A stretch of 64,000 nucleotides of DNA. Source: Streptomyces sp. cf386 (GTDB lineage Bacteria > Actinomycetota > Actinomycetes > Streptomycetales > Streptomycetaceae). Positions 1 to 7,189 of the stretch are shown one piece after another. Made by a program: the position numbers and the translations under genes. Location of the stretch: NCBI RefSeq assembly GCF_900103585.1, contig NZ_FNHV01000007.1:164627-228626 (forward strand). The letters are read 5' to 3'. A model generated the notes under the pieces. It was not told the DNA's origin. It saw nothing but the letters and a program-made list of their open reading frames with translations, and made no database searches. The first letter of the stretch is position 1. Each line of letters opens with the position of its first letter.

Positions 1-53
1 CGATGTGCGAGGGCGGGGGACAGGCGAACGTGACGATCATCGAGAGGCTGTGA
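1..53 (+). CDS. Thiolase C-terminus (partial, FadA6-like)
   Basis: Only the last 16 codons are inside the window. They read MCEGGGQANVTIIERL followed by TGA at 51-53. The CEGGGQA(N/M)xTIIER ending is the conserved active-site C-terminus of acetyl-CoA acyltransferases; its Cys is the second catalytic cysteine of the thiolase fold. The gene converges on ipdC, which ends 6 nt away on the other strand. In mycobacteria the KstR2 regulon also has a thiolase, FadA6, close to ipdC, so a FadA6-like role in cleaving the last steroid-ring fragments is inferred. The thiolase assignment is firm from the motif; the substrate is inference. Confidence 0.72.
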   Translation, partial: MCEGGGQANVTIIERL

Positions 54-59
54 AGGCCG

Positions 60-1106
60 TCAGCCGGTGAGGCGCTGTCGTACCTCGTCCGCCTCCTTCA
101 TGATCCGCTCCACCAGCTCCGCGCACGACGGCAGGTCGTCGATCACCCCGGCGACCTGCCCGGACGCCATCACCCCCAGATCCGTACGGCCGTCCACCAT
201 GGACGCCTTCAGCAGCATCGGCGTGTTCGCGGCGAGCAGGACCTGGCTCCAGGTCAGGTCCTTGCCGTGCTTGAGGGCGCGGCCGTCCTGGAGCATCTGG
301 CGCCATCTCGTGCCGGACAGCTTCCGGTAGCCCGCCGCCCTGCGCACCGCTTGGAGGAGAGCCCGCGCGCGGCCGGAGTGCTCCAGGGCGTCGACCAGTT
401 CCGTACGCAGCATCCGGTGCGGCAGCCCGTCGACGGCCCGCGTGACGGTGACGTCCCGGACCGTCGCCGCCAGATACCGCGCCTTCACCGCGTCCGGCAC
501 CGTCGAGTCCGACGTCAGCAGGAACCGGGTGCCCATCGCGACCCCCGCCGCCCCGTAGGCCAGCGCCGCGACCAGCCCACGCCCGTCGAAGAAACCGCCC
601 GCCGCCACGACCGGTATGTCCACGGCGTCGACCACCTGCGGCAGCAGCACCGTCGTCGCCACCTCACCGGTGTGCCCGCCGCCCTCCCCGCCCTGCACGA
701 TCACCGCGTCCGCGCCCCACGCCGCGACCTTCTCGGCGTGCCGTCGGGCACCGATCGAGGGGATGACGACCACGCCCGCGTCCTTGAGCTCGGCGATCAG
801 CTCACGGGAGGGCGCGAGGGCGAAGGAGGCGACCCGCACACCCTCGTCGATCATGACGTGGACCCGGTCGCCGGCGTCCGAGGCGTCCGCCCGCAGGTTC
901 ACCCCGAACGGCGCGTCCGTACGGGACTTGACCTCGCGTATCGCCTCCCGCAGCCGGTCGACGGTCATCGTCGCGGAGGCCAGGATGCCGAGCGCCCCCG
1001 CGTTCGCCGTCGCCGAGACCAGCCGTGGGCCCGCCACCCAGCCCATCCCCGTCTGCACGATCGGGTGGCGGACCCCGACCAGCCGGGTCAGCGGTGTCTC
1101 CCTCAC
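60..1106 (-). CDS. ipdC: IpdC-like flavin-dependent enoyl-CoA reductase (NPD/nitronate monooxygenase fold)
   Basis: This is a 348-residue TIM-barrel flavoprotein of the nitronate monooxygenase/2-nitropropane dioxygenase superfamily. Visible motifs are the N-terminal HPIVQTGMGWVAGP, the VQGGEGGGHTG loop and the phosphate-binding stretch IPVVAAGGFFDGRG. Its GTG start overlaps the ipdB stop by 4 nt (GTGA), which fixes the start and implies translational coupling. The order echA20-ipdA-ipdB-ipdC matches Rv3550-Rv3553 of Mycobacterium tuberculosis, where IpdC acts in opening steroid rings C/D of HIP-CoA metabolites. Length is close to the mycobacterial protein. Without the neighbours it could only be called a nitronate monooxygenase-family protein. 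Confidence 0.8.
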   Translation of the reverse strand: MRETPLTRLVGVRHPIVQTGMGWVAGPRLVSATANAGALGILASATMTVDRLREAIREVKSRTDAPFGVNLRADASDAGDRVHVMIDEGVRVASFALAPSRELIAELKDAGVVVIPSIGARRHAEKVAAWGADAVIVQGGEGGGHTGEVATTVLLPQVVDAVDIPVVAAGGFFDGRGLVAALAYGAAGVAMGTRFLLTSDSTVPDAVKARYLAATVRDVTVTRAVDGLPHRMLRTELVDALEHSGRARALLQAVRRAAGYRKLSGTRWRQMLQDGRALKHGKDLTWSQVLLAANTPMLLKASMVDGRTDLGVMASGQVAGVIDDLPSCAELVERIMKEADEVRQRLTG

Positions 1107-1882
1107 GCCCCGACCTCCCTGGCGCGGGTGTTCTCCGGATCGATCACCTCGCGGATGAGCCGCAGCTCCTCTGCGGTGGGTTCGCGGGTCGGCGGCACGT
1201 CGTCCGGGACGGCCAGGTCGAAGGAGGTCGCCTCCCTGACCTGCTCCGGTGTGACGCCCGGGTGAAGCGAGGCGAGCCGCATCGAGTGGTCGGGCGTGGC
1301 GAAGTCGAAGACACCGAGGTCGGAGACGACGCGCGGGACGCGGTGGAAGCGGGCCGTGTCCGGATGCGCGGCCGCGTGGTCGTAGCCGACGCCGCACACC
1401 AGGTCGACCTTCTCGACGAAGACCCGCCGGGAGTGCCTCGGGACCCAGTAACTGGTCGGATTGTTGAGGGTGTTGACGGGCGCGCCCCGCACCCCGAGCA
1501 GCTGCCGTTTCGGCCGCTCCCAGTCGCCGATGCACGAGATGTTCTGGTTCCCGAAGCGGTCGATCTGGCTCGCGCCCATCATCACGTGCCGTCGGCCACT
1601 GGTGACCAGGGCCAGATGCTGCCGGTACGGCAGCCAGCCCTCGGCCGTCCCGTCCGGGCGGACGAGTGTCGCCTCGCCGTCGGTCAGCAGCAGGTCGGGT
1701 GCGAAGGTGAGCCGGGCCAGCCGGGCCCCCACGGACGGGATCAGACCCATCGGGCTCGCCAGGATCTCCCCGGCGTCGCGCCAGGCCTCGGCGCAGGCGA
1801 TCACGCAGTACTCGGCGCGGGTGGGTGGGAGAAGAGGTGTGCGGGTGGGTGGGACAAGAGGCCCACGGGTGGACTCCGTCAT
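1103..1882 (-). CDS. ipdB: CoA-transferase family beta subunit, IpdB-like
   Basis: This 259-residue protein is the beta subunit of a class I CoA-transferase-fold heterodimer. With IpdA it hydrolytically opens the last steroid ring (COCHEA-CoA hydrolase) in cholesterol-degrading actinobacteria. The body starts at RAEYCVIACAEAW and contains ASPMGLIPSVGARLA and CIGDWERPKRQLLG, typical of the family. The ATG at 1882 overlaps the ipdA stop (ATGA), so it is preferred over an upstream in-frame start. The first ~25 residues are a short Pro/Thr-rich stretch (LVPPTRTPLLPPTR), encoded by a small nucleotide repeat near 1825-1865, that looks locally duplicated. Confidence 0.8.
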   Translation of the reverse strand: MTESTRGPLVPPTRTPLLPPTRAEYCVIACAEAWRDAGEILASPMGLIPSVGARLARLTFAPDLLLTDGEATLVRPDGTAEGWLPYRQHLALVTSGRRHVMMGASQIDRFGNQNISCIGDWERPKRQLLGVRGAPVNTLNNPTSYWVPRHSRRVFVEKVDLVCGVGYDHAAAHPDTARFHRVPRVVSDLGVFDFATPDHSMRLASLHPGVTPEQVREATSFDLAVPDDVPPTREPTAEELRLIREVIDPENTRAREVGA

Positions 1883-2715
1883 GACCCCTCCCTGACCGCC
1901 GCCTGGTACGCCTGCTCGTCCCCGCCGAGGAACCGCGCCGCGAACTCCGGCCACGGCGTGGTCGCGTACGTCTTCTGGAAGGCCTCGTCACGGCCGTAGT
2001 CGGGTGCGCAGGAGGTGAAGTGCGCTCCGTTCGGGGCCTCGACGACCCCCGTCACCGTGTGCCGCTTGATCAGCAGTGACTGCGGGGCCGCCTCCTTCAG
2101 CAACTCGGCCGTGTCGACGATCCGTTCGCACGACAGGTACGCCGTGTCCGCGGCCTCGCAGAACAGGTCGTCGAAATAGGGATCGGGTCCCAGATACTGT
2201 CCGTTGCCCAGCCGGTCGGCGCGGTTGACGTGCACCAGGGCCGCGTCGAGACGCAGCGCGGGCATGGCCACGAACGTCTCCCCGTCGTCGTACGGCGAAG
2301 TCACCGTCCGCAGACCGGGGTTGACCCGCATGACGTCCGAACCGATCCCGGCCCGCACGGGCAGGAAGGGCAGCCGGTTGGCGGCGGCGTGCAGTCCCCA
2401 CATGAACATCGCCTCGTCGATCTCCATGAGCTCGAAGGCGCCGCGTTCCCGGGCCGCGCGGTAGTGCGGTTCCAGCGGGATCGAGTCGAGGGTGACGAAG
2501 GCCGTGACCAGCTTGCGGACCCGTCCGGCGGCGGCGAGCATGCCGACGTCGGGGCCGCCGTACGAGACGACTGTGAGGTCGGTGATGTCGGACCGGAGCA
2601 ATGCCCTGACCAGGGCCATCGGCTTGCGGCGCGAGCCCCAGCCGCCGATGCCCAGGGTCATGCCACTGTGCAGCCGGGCCACGACCTCGTCCGCGGTCGT
2701 CGTCTTGTCGCTCAT
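1879..2715 (-). CDS. ipdA: CoA-transferase family alpha subunit, IpdA-like
   Basis: The 278-residue alpha subunit of the IpdAB pair. The N-terminal LHSGMTLGIGGWGSRRKPM is the glycine-rich CoA-binding loop of the family, followed by DLTVVSYGGPDVGML and the conserved core FELMEIDEAMFMWGLHAAANRLPF. It overlaps echA20 upstream and ipdB downstream by 4 nt each, so all four genes look like one coupled operon. IpdAB are hydrolases rather than true CoA transferases in Mycobacterium and Rhodococcus; the same is inferred here from gene order and similarity of the core. The general CoA-transferase assignment is very secure; steroid specificity is context-based. Confidence 0.82.
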   Translation of the reverse strand: MSDKTTTADEVVARLHSGMTLGIGGWGSRRKPMALVRALLRSDITDLTVVSYGGPDVGMLAAAGRVRKLVTAFVTLDSIPLEPHYRAARERGAFELMEIDEAMFMWGLHAAANRLPFLPVRAGIGSDVMRVNPGLRTVTSPYDDGETFVAMPALRLDAALVHVNRADRLGNGQYLGPDPYFDDLFCEAADTAYLSCERIVDTAELLKEAAPQSLLIKRHTVTGVVEAPNGAHFTSCAPDYGRDEAFQKTYATTPWPEFAARFLGGDEQAYQAAVREGS

Positions 2716-3488
2716 TCAGCCACCGTCCCTTCCGAACGAGTCACTCCGAACGTGTCACGAACCCGGTCGGCCACCCCGCTGAGGCCCGCCTCGAAGGTGA
2801 AGCCCTGCTCGAAGCGGTAGCTGCGGCGCACGTCGACCGGGTCGATGCCGTTGATCGCGGCCTTGGCGAGGCGCAGCAGCTGTCCGTCCTTGGCGGCGAT
2901 CTCGCGGGCCAGCTCCAGTGCGGCGGCGCGCAGTTCCGTGCGCGGCACGACCCGCCACACCGAACCGTGCGTGTGCAGCTCGGCGGCCGTCGCCGTGCGC
3001 GAGGTGAAGTACAGCGCGCGCATCAGATGCTGGGGGACCAGCCGGGCCAGATGCGTGGCCGCGCCCAGCGCTCCGCGGTCCAGCTCGGGCAGCCCGAAGG
3101 TGGCGTCCTCGCTCGCCACGATCGCGTCCGCGTTGCCCACCAGACCGATACCGCCGCCCAGACAGAAGCCCTGCACGGCCGCGACGACGGGCACCTCGCA
3201 GTCGTACACAGCGGCGAACGCGTCCGCGCAGGCGTGGTTGGCGCCGATCAGCGCGCTGTGCCCGTCCCGCTGTATCTCCTTGATGTCCACGCCCGCGTTG
3301 AAGCCGCGCCCCTCGGCGGTGATGACGACACACCGGACCCCCGGGTCCCGGCCCGCCGCCCGCACCGCGTCGGCCAGCGCGAACCAGCCCTCCACCGGCA
3401 GGGCGTTGACCGGTGGGAAGTCGACCGTGACGACGGCGATCCCATCTTTTTCGAACCCCTTTTCCGGGGACGAGGTGGAGACACCCAT
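2712..3488 (-). CDS. echA20: Enoyl-CoA hydratase/isomerase family protein, EchA20-like
   Basis: A 258-residue crotonase-fold enzyme. The oxyanion-hole segments are visible as RGFNAGVDIKEI and VQGFCLGGGIGLVGNADAIVA. It is the first gene of the leftward operon echA20-ipdA-ipdB-ipdC and starts with ATG at 3488, 22 nt from a KstR2-like dyad. In M. tuberculosis EchA20 (247 residues) opens ring D of the HIP-derived CoA ester, and its gene is likewise divergent from an SDR pair. The name follows that gene order; by sequence alone it is a crotonase-family protein. Confidence 0.78.
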   Translation of the reverse strand: MGVSTSSPEKGFEKDGIAVVTVDFPPVNALPVEGWFALADAVRAAGRDPGVRCVVITAEGRGFNAGVDIKEIQRDGHSALIGANHACADAFAAVYDCEVPVVAAVQGFCLGGGIGLVGNADAIVASEDATFGLPELDRGALGAATHLARLVPQHLMRALYFTSRTATAAELHTHGSVWRVVPRTELRAAALELAREIAAKDGQLLRLAKAAINGIDPVDVRRSYRFEQGFTFEAGLSGVADRVRDTFGVTRSEGTVAE

Positions 3489-3509
3489 GGCCGCATCAGC
3501 TACCTTTCC

Positions 3510-3523
3510 ACCAAACGTTTGTT
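3510..3523. promoter_or_regulatory. KstR2-like TetR operator between echA20 and the SDR genes
   Basis: The 14-bp sequence ACCAAACGTTTGTT has a perfect 10-bp palindromic core (CAAACGTTTG). Compared with the published KstR2 consensus AnCAAGnnCTTGnT it matches 8 of 10 fixed positions. The two differences are symmetric (G to A on the left, C to T on the right), as expected for co-evolution with a variant repressor. It lies in the 68-bp divergent intergenic region, 22 bp from echA20 and 33 bp from the SDR start, and could control both directions. No regulator gene is inside the window. Confidence 0.6.
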
Positions 3524-3556
3524 AGGTGAAGTTCTCAGGGTGAAGGGTAGCCGCGG

Positions 3557-4297
3557 ATGAGGCTGGACGGGAAGGTCGTGGTCGTCACGGGCGGCACGCG
3601 CGGTGTCGGTGCCGGGATAACGCGGGCCTTCGCCGAGGCCGGCGCGGAGGTCGTGGTCTGTGCGCGCAGGCCACCCGAAGTTCCGTGCGCGGACGCCGAG
3701 TTCAGGCCGCTCGACCTCCGTGACCCGGAAGCCGTACGGGCCTTCTTCGCGGCCCTGCCCCGGCTGGATGTGTTGGTCAACAACGCGGGTGGCACACCGT
3801 ACCGACGGTTGACGGACGCGGATGCCGAGCGGCACGCGTGCGTGATCGAGCTGAACCTCGTCGCGCCGATGACGGCGTCCCTGGCCGCCTACGAGCAGCT
3901 GAGGCGGGTGCGGGGCTCGGTGGTGATGGTCGGCAGTGTCAGCGGTGGCCGTCCGTCGCCCGGGTCGGCGGCGTACGGGGCGGCGAAGGCCGGGCTGGAG
4001 AACCTGGCCCGGTCGATGGCGGTGGAGTGGGCGCCGGAGGTGCGGGTCAACACGCTGGTCGTGGGCATGGTGCGCACCGAGCGGTCGGACCTGCACTACG
4101 GGGGCGAGGACGGCATCGCGGCCGTCTCCCGCACCGTCCCGCTCGGCCGCCTCGCCGAACCGTCCGACGTCGGCACGGCAGCCGTCTTCCTCGCCTCCGA
4201 CGCCGCCACCTACATCAGCGGGGCGAGCCTGCTCGTGCACGGTGGGGGCGAGCGGCCCGCGTTCCTGGACGCCGCAACGGTCAACAAGGAGGCATGA
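3557..4297 (+). CDS. SDR oxidoreductase of the HIP-CoA block (Rv3549c-like)
   Basis: A 246-residue short-chain dehydrogenase. The NAD(P)-binding motif TGGTRGVGAG is at residues 11-20, NNAG follows the fourth strand, and the catalytic Ser, Tyr and Lys are in GSVSGG and AAYGAAKAG. It is the first gene right of the KstR2-like operator and is divergent from echA20. The second SDR starts 1 nt after its stop. Mycobacterial KstR2 regulons have the same two SDRs (Rv3549c, Rv3548c) in the same divergent position. A role in oxidising or reducing hydroxylated HIP-CoA intermediates is inferred from that; the exact step is not visible. Confidence 0.8.
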   Translation: MRLDGKVVVVTGGTRGVGAGITRAFAEAGAEVVVCARRPPEVPCADAEFRPLDLRDPEAVRAFFAALPRLDVLVNNAGGTPYRRLTDADAERHACVIELNLVAPMTASLAAYEQLRRVRGSVVMVGSVSGGRPSPGSAAYGAAKAGLENLARSMAVEWAPEVRVNTLVVGMVRTERSDLHYGGEDGIAAVSRTVPLGRLAEPSDVGTAAVFLASDAATYISGASLLVHGGGERPAFLDAATVNKEA

Positions 4298-4298
4298 G

Positions 4299-5213
4299 AT
4301 GAGCCGGATCTGTGCGGGGCGGGTCGTCGTGGTCACCGGCGGGGGGCGGGGGCTGGGGCGTGCGCACGCGCTCGCGTTCGCGGCGGAGGGGGCGAAGGTC
4401 GTCGTCAACGACCTCGGGGTCGGGTTGGACGGCTCGGACCGGGGGGCGGCTGCGGACGGCCCCGCCCGACAAGTGGTCGAGGAGATTCGCGCGGCGGGCG
4501 GTGAGGCGGTTGCGCACAGTGGTGACGTGGCGACGAGCGCCGGGGCGGCATCCCTGGTGGCCGCCGCGTTGCAGACGTACGGTCGCCTCGACACGCTCGT
4601 CAACAACGCCGGCTTCCTGCGTGACCGGATGCTGGTCAACCTCGACGAGGACGACTGGGACGCCGTCGTACGCGTCCACCTCAAGGGTCACTTCCTCCCG
4701 CTGAAGCACGCCGCCGCGCACTGGCGGGCGGAGGCGAAGGCGGGTCGGACCCCGGGTGCCAGGGTCGTCAACACGAGCAGCGGGGCGGGTCTGCTGGGCT
4801 CACTCGGCCAGGGCAACTACAGCGCCGCGAAGGGCGGAATCCTCGCCCTGACGCTGGTCGCGGCAGCCGAGCTGTCCCGCTACGGCGTGCAGGTCAACGC
4901 GATCGCCCCGGCGGCGCGCACGCGGATGACGGAACGTACCTTCGCGGCTTCCATGGCGGCTCCCGACGCCGGCTTCGACGCCATGGCCCCCGAGAACGTC
5001 TCACCGTTGGTCGTCTGGCTGGGCTCGGCGGCGAGCGAGGGCGTGACGGGGAGGGTGTTCGAGGTGGAGGGCGGGCGGATCACGGTGATGGAGGGGTGGA
5101 GGGCGGGGCCGAGCGTGGACAAGGGGGCGCGGTGGGTGCCGGAGGAGGTGGGGGAGGTGGCGTTGAAGTTGGTGGGGGAGGCGGGGGTGCAGGGGGTGGT
5201 GTACGGCGCGTGA
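4299..5213 (+). CDS. SDR oxidoreductase of the HIP-CoA block (Rv3548c-like)
   Basis: A 304-residue SDR of the classical/multifunctional-enzyme type. It has TGGGRGLGRAHALAFA near residue 12, an inserted VNDLGVGLDGS segment typical of the 17-beta-HSD4-like branch, NNAGFLRDRML, and the catalytic Ser and NYSAAKGG (Tyr, Lys). The ATG is 1 nt after the previous stop, with AAGGAGG at 4286-4292 inside the upstream gene, so the pair is an operon. Its length equals that of mycobacterial Rv3548c. The last 25 codons are strikingly G-rich (gtggaggtgggg-type runs). Confidence 0.82.
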   Translation: MSRICAGRVVVVTGGGRGLGRAHALAFAAEGAKVVVNDLGVGLDGSDRGAAADGPARQVVEEIRAAGGEAVAHSGDVATSAGAASLVAAALQTYGRLDTLVNNAGFLRDRMLVNLDEDDWDAVVRVHLKGHFLPLKHAAAHWRAEAKAGRTPGARVVNTSSGAGLLGSLGQGNYSAAKGGILALTLVAAAELSRYGVQVNAIAPAARTRMTERTFAASMAAPDAGFDAMAPENVSPLVVWLGSAASEGVTGRVFEVEGGRITVMEGWRAGPSVDKGARWVPEEVGEVALKLVGEAGVQGVVYGA

Positions 5214-5223
5214 GGAGCGGGGG

Positions 5224-5268
5224 TCCAGGGGGCGGAGCCCCCTGGCGGGGTCGAAGGGGCAGAGCCCC
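5224..5268. terminator. Double hairpin after the SDR pair (dispersed Streptomyces-type repeat)
   Basis: Two perfect stem-loops follow each other 10 nt after the SDR stop. The first is CCAGGGGGC at 5224-5232 with GCCCCCTGG at 5236-5244. The second is AGGGGC at 5254-5259 with GCCCCT at 5263-5268. Both loops are 3 nt. No U-tract follows, as is usual in Streptomyces. The sequence style (gggcggagccccctgg) belongs to a widespread interspersed intergenic repeat type; a role as transcription end between convergent genes is inferred. Confidence 0.55.
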
Positions 5269-5311
5269 TGGGGATGGGACGGGTAGGGGCGGCGGGGGCG
5301 AGGAAAGTCCC

Positions 5312-6208
5312 TTACGTGTCGCACTCCAACACCGTCCGGCACAACCCACACCGCGCCCGAACCCGCCCCCGCACCGGCACCCGAATCCGCTGCTGACACG
5401 TAGGACAGGGAAACGACACCCGCAACGGCCCCCGCCCATCCGGCGTGAACGCGTACGGCACCCCCGGCCGCGCCCCGGCACCGTGGTGGTCCTGGGCATG
5501 CCGCCGGTCCCGGGCATACCGCCGCCGCCCCGCCCACCCGGCCGCCGTCAGCGGCGGCTGCTCCTCGTCCCGCCGCGCCTCCGCCATGCCCTTCCCGTAC
5601 GCCGCGTACGCCTGCGGACTGGTGAACCACACCGACGGATCCTCGGCGAAGAGCAGCGCCCGCTTGGCGAGCACGTACCCGAACTCCTCCGGCGTCAGAT
5701 ACCCCAGCTTCTGCGAGGACGCCGCGTCCTCCCGGTACGCGTCGAGGAGCAGCCAGCCCGCGCCCAGATACGTCGTCGCCGTGTCCGTGAGGATCTCGTT
5801 GTCCCGCGTGCCCGGGAAGGACAGACCGAGGCGGTGCAGATACACATGCATCACCTCGTGGGCCAGCGCGGCCCCGATGTCCCGGCGATGGGTGCGGAAC
5901 CGGTCGTTCAGCTCGACGAAGTACTCGGGCCCGGCCGCGAGTTCCACGTTCGCCGCGTGGCTCATCTCCCGGAAGCTCACGATCAGCCGGGCGTCCGGAA
6001 GGTGGTAGTGCCGCACCAGCTCGCGGGCCACCCGCTGCGCGCCCATATAGAGGTCGTCCGTGTCGGAGAACGCTACGTCGACCGGCGCCACGCTGGCCGC
6101 GAAGGTCTGGACGGTGTCGTACGACAGCCGCCGGTAGAGCGCGGTGATGGAGGCCCGCACCGTCTCCAGATGTGGGAAGCCGTGCTGAACCGGTCCGCCG
6201 TTCGCCAC
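5312..6208 (-). CDS. HEXXH zinc-metalloprotein with C-terminal zinc ribbon, unknown function
   Basis: About 298 residues from a GTG at 6208; a longer in-frame ATG at 6334 gives an unlikely basic leader. The middle holds ALAHEVMHVYLHRLG, a metal-binding HExxH helix, followed by a TDTATTYLGAGW segment that could supply the third ligand. The C-terminal 30 residues contain CPTCQQ and CGLC, a four-cysteine zinc ribbon. There is no signal peptide or membrane segment, so it is probably cytoplasmic. The gene stands alone between two intergenic regions, convergent with the SDR genes. I do not recognise a named family; a soluble minigluzincin-like peptidase is possible but not shown. Confidence 0.7.
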   Translation of the reverse strand: MANGGPVQHGFPHLETVRASITALYRRLSYDTVQTFAASVAPVDVAFSDTDDLYMGAQRVARELVRHYHLPDARLIVSFREMSHAANVELAAGPEYFVELNDRFRTHRRDIGAALAHEVMHVYLHRLGLSFPGTRDNEILTDTATTYLGAGWLLLDAYREDAASSQKLGYLTPEEFGYVLAKRALLFAEDPSVWFTSPQAYAAYGKGMAEARRDEEQPPLTAAGWAGRRRYARDRRHAQDHHGAGARPGVPYAFTPDGRGPLRVSFPCPTCQQRIRVPVRGRVRARCGLCRTVLECDT

Positions 6209-6368
6209 GCCCGTACCCCCAAGACGCCTTGAACCCGATTCCACTCTACGGGGAGGAGAGGGGATTTTCCCTGGCGAGGTTCCACCGCCGGGGCGTGAGA
6301 TCCGTCCTTGCCAGGCATGCCACCTGATCTTCATACTGCGGGCCGCTCAACACGCCATGAAAGGACGT

Positions 6369-7166
6369 ATGTTGACCTCCAGCTCGCCGAAGAGAAGCGG
6401 CATGACCCTGGCCAAGAGAGCGGCAGCGGTCGGTGCCGTCACCCTCGCGGTCGCCTCCCTCCAGCCCCTCAGCGCGAACGCCGCGTCCACCCGCGTCGTC
6501 GGTGGAACGCCCGCCGCGCAGAACGAGTTCCCGTTCATGGTCCATCTCTCCATGGGCTGCGGCGGGGCGCTCTACAAGAAGGACGTCGTCCTGACCGCCG
6601 CCCACTGCATGGACGGCTCCGGCAACAACACCAGCATCACCGTCACCGCGGGTGTCAACGACCTCGACTCCTCCGCCGCGATCAAGGTGAAGTCGACGAA
6701 GGTGAAGGTGGCCCCGGGCTACAACGGCACCGGCAAGGACTGGGCGCTGATCAAGCTCGCCCGGCCCATCGACAAGCCGACGCTGAAGATCGCCACCACG
6801 GACCGCTACAACCGCGGCATGTTCACGATCGCCGGTTGGGGCGACACCGAGGAGGGAGCCGGCACGGGCACGACCAAGCTCCGCAAGGCCACGGTTCCCT
6901 TCGTCGCCGACCGCATCTGCAAGCGCCACTACGGGAACCGGCTGGTGTCGAAGGAGGAACTGTGCGCCGGCTGGCAGAGCGGCGGCATCGACACCTGCCA
7001 GGGCGACTCCGGCGGCCCCATGTTCCGCAAGGACGACGCCAACAAGTGGATCCAGGTGGGCATAGTCAGCTGGGGCGACGGCTGCGCCCGCGCCGGCGTG
7101 CCCGGCGTCTACACGGAGGTCAGCACCTTCGCGAAGGACATAGCCCGGGCGGCGAACGCGCTCTAG
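6369..7166 (+). CDS. Secreted trypsin-like serine protease (S1A)
   Basis: A close relative of Streptomyces griseus trypsin. The 265-residue precursor has a basic N-terminus, a hydrophobic signal core and an ANA cleavage site. A very short propeptide ending in Arg precedes the mature start VVGGTPAAQNEFPF. The triad is His79 (LTAAHC), Asp124 (DWALIKL) and Ser214 (QGDSGGP); Asp208 at the bottom of the S1 pocket gives trypsin specificity. The six cysteines fit three disulfides. ATG 6369 is chosen because AAAGGA lies 4 nt upstream; an ATG at 6357 lacks such a site. Activation needs only removal of the tetrapeptide by cleavage after Arg. Confidence 0.9.
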   Translation: MLTSSSPKRSGMTLAKRAAAVGAVTLAVASLQPLSANAASTRVVGGTPAAQNEFPFMVHLSMGCGGALYKKDVVLTAAHCMDGSGNNTSITVTAGVNDLDSSAAIKVKSTKVKVAPGYNGTGKDWALIKLARPIDKPTLKIATTDRYNRGMFTIAGWGDTEEGAGTGTTKLRKATVPFVADRICKRHYGNRLVSKEELCAGWQSGGIDTCQGDSGGPMFRKDDANKWIQVGIVSWGDGCARAGVPGVYTEVSTFAKDIARAANAL

Positions 7167-7189
7167 GCGGTCGCCGCACCAGCAGTACG

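Noticed and set aside
5001..5630. Minus-strand open frames around 5.0-5.6 kb
   Set aside because: They read Pro/Ala/Gly strings through the G-rich SDR 3' end and the double hairpin; composition artefacts.
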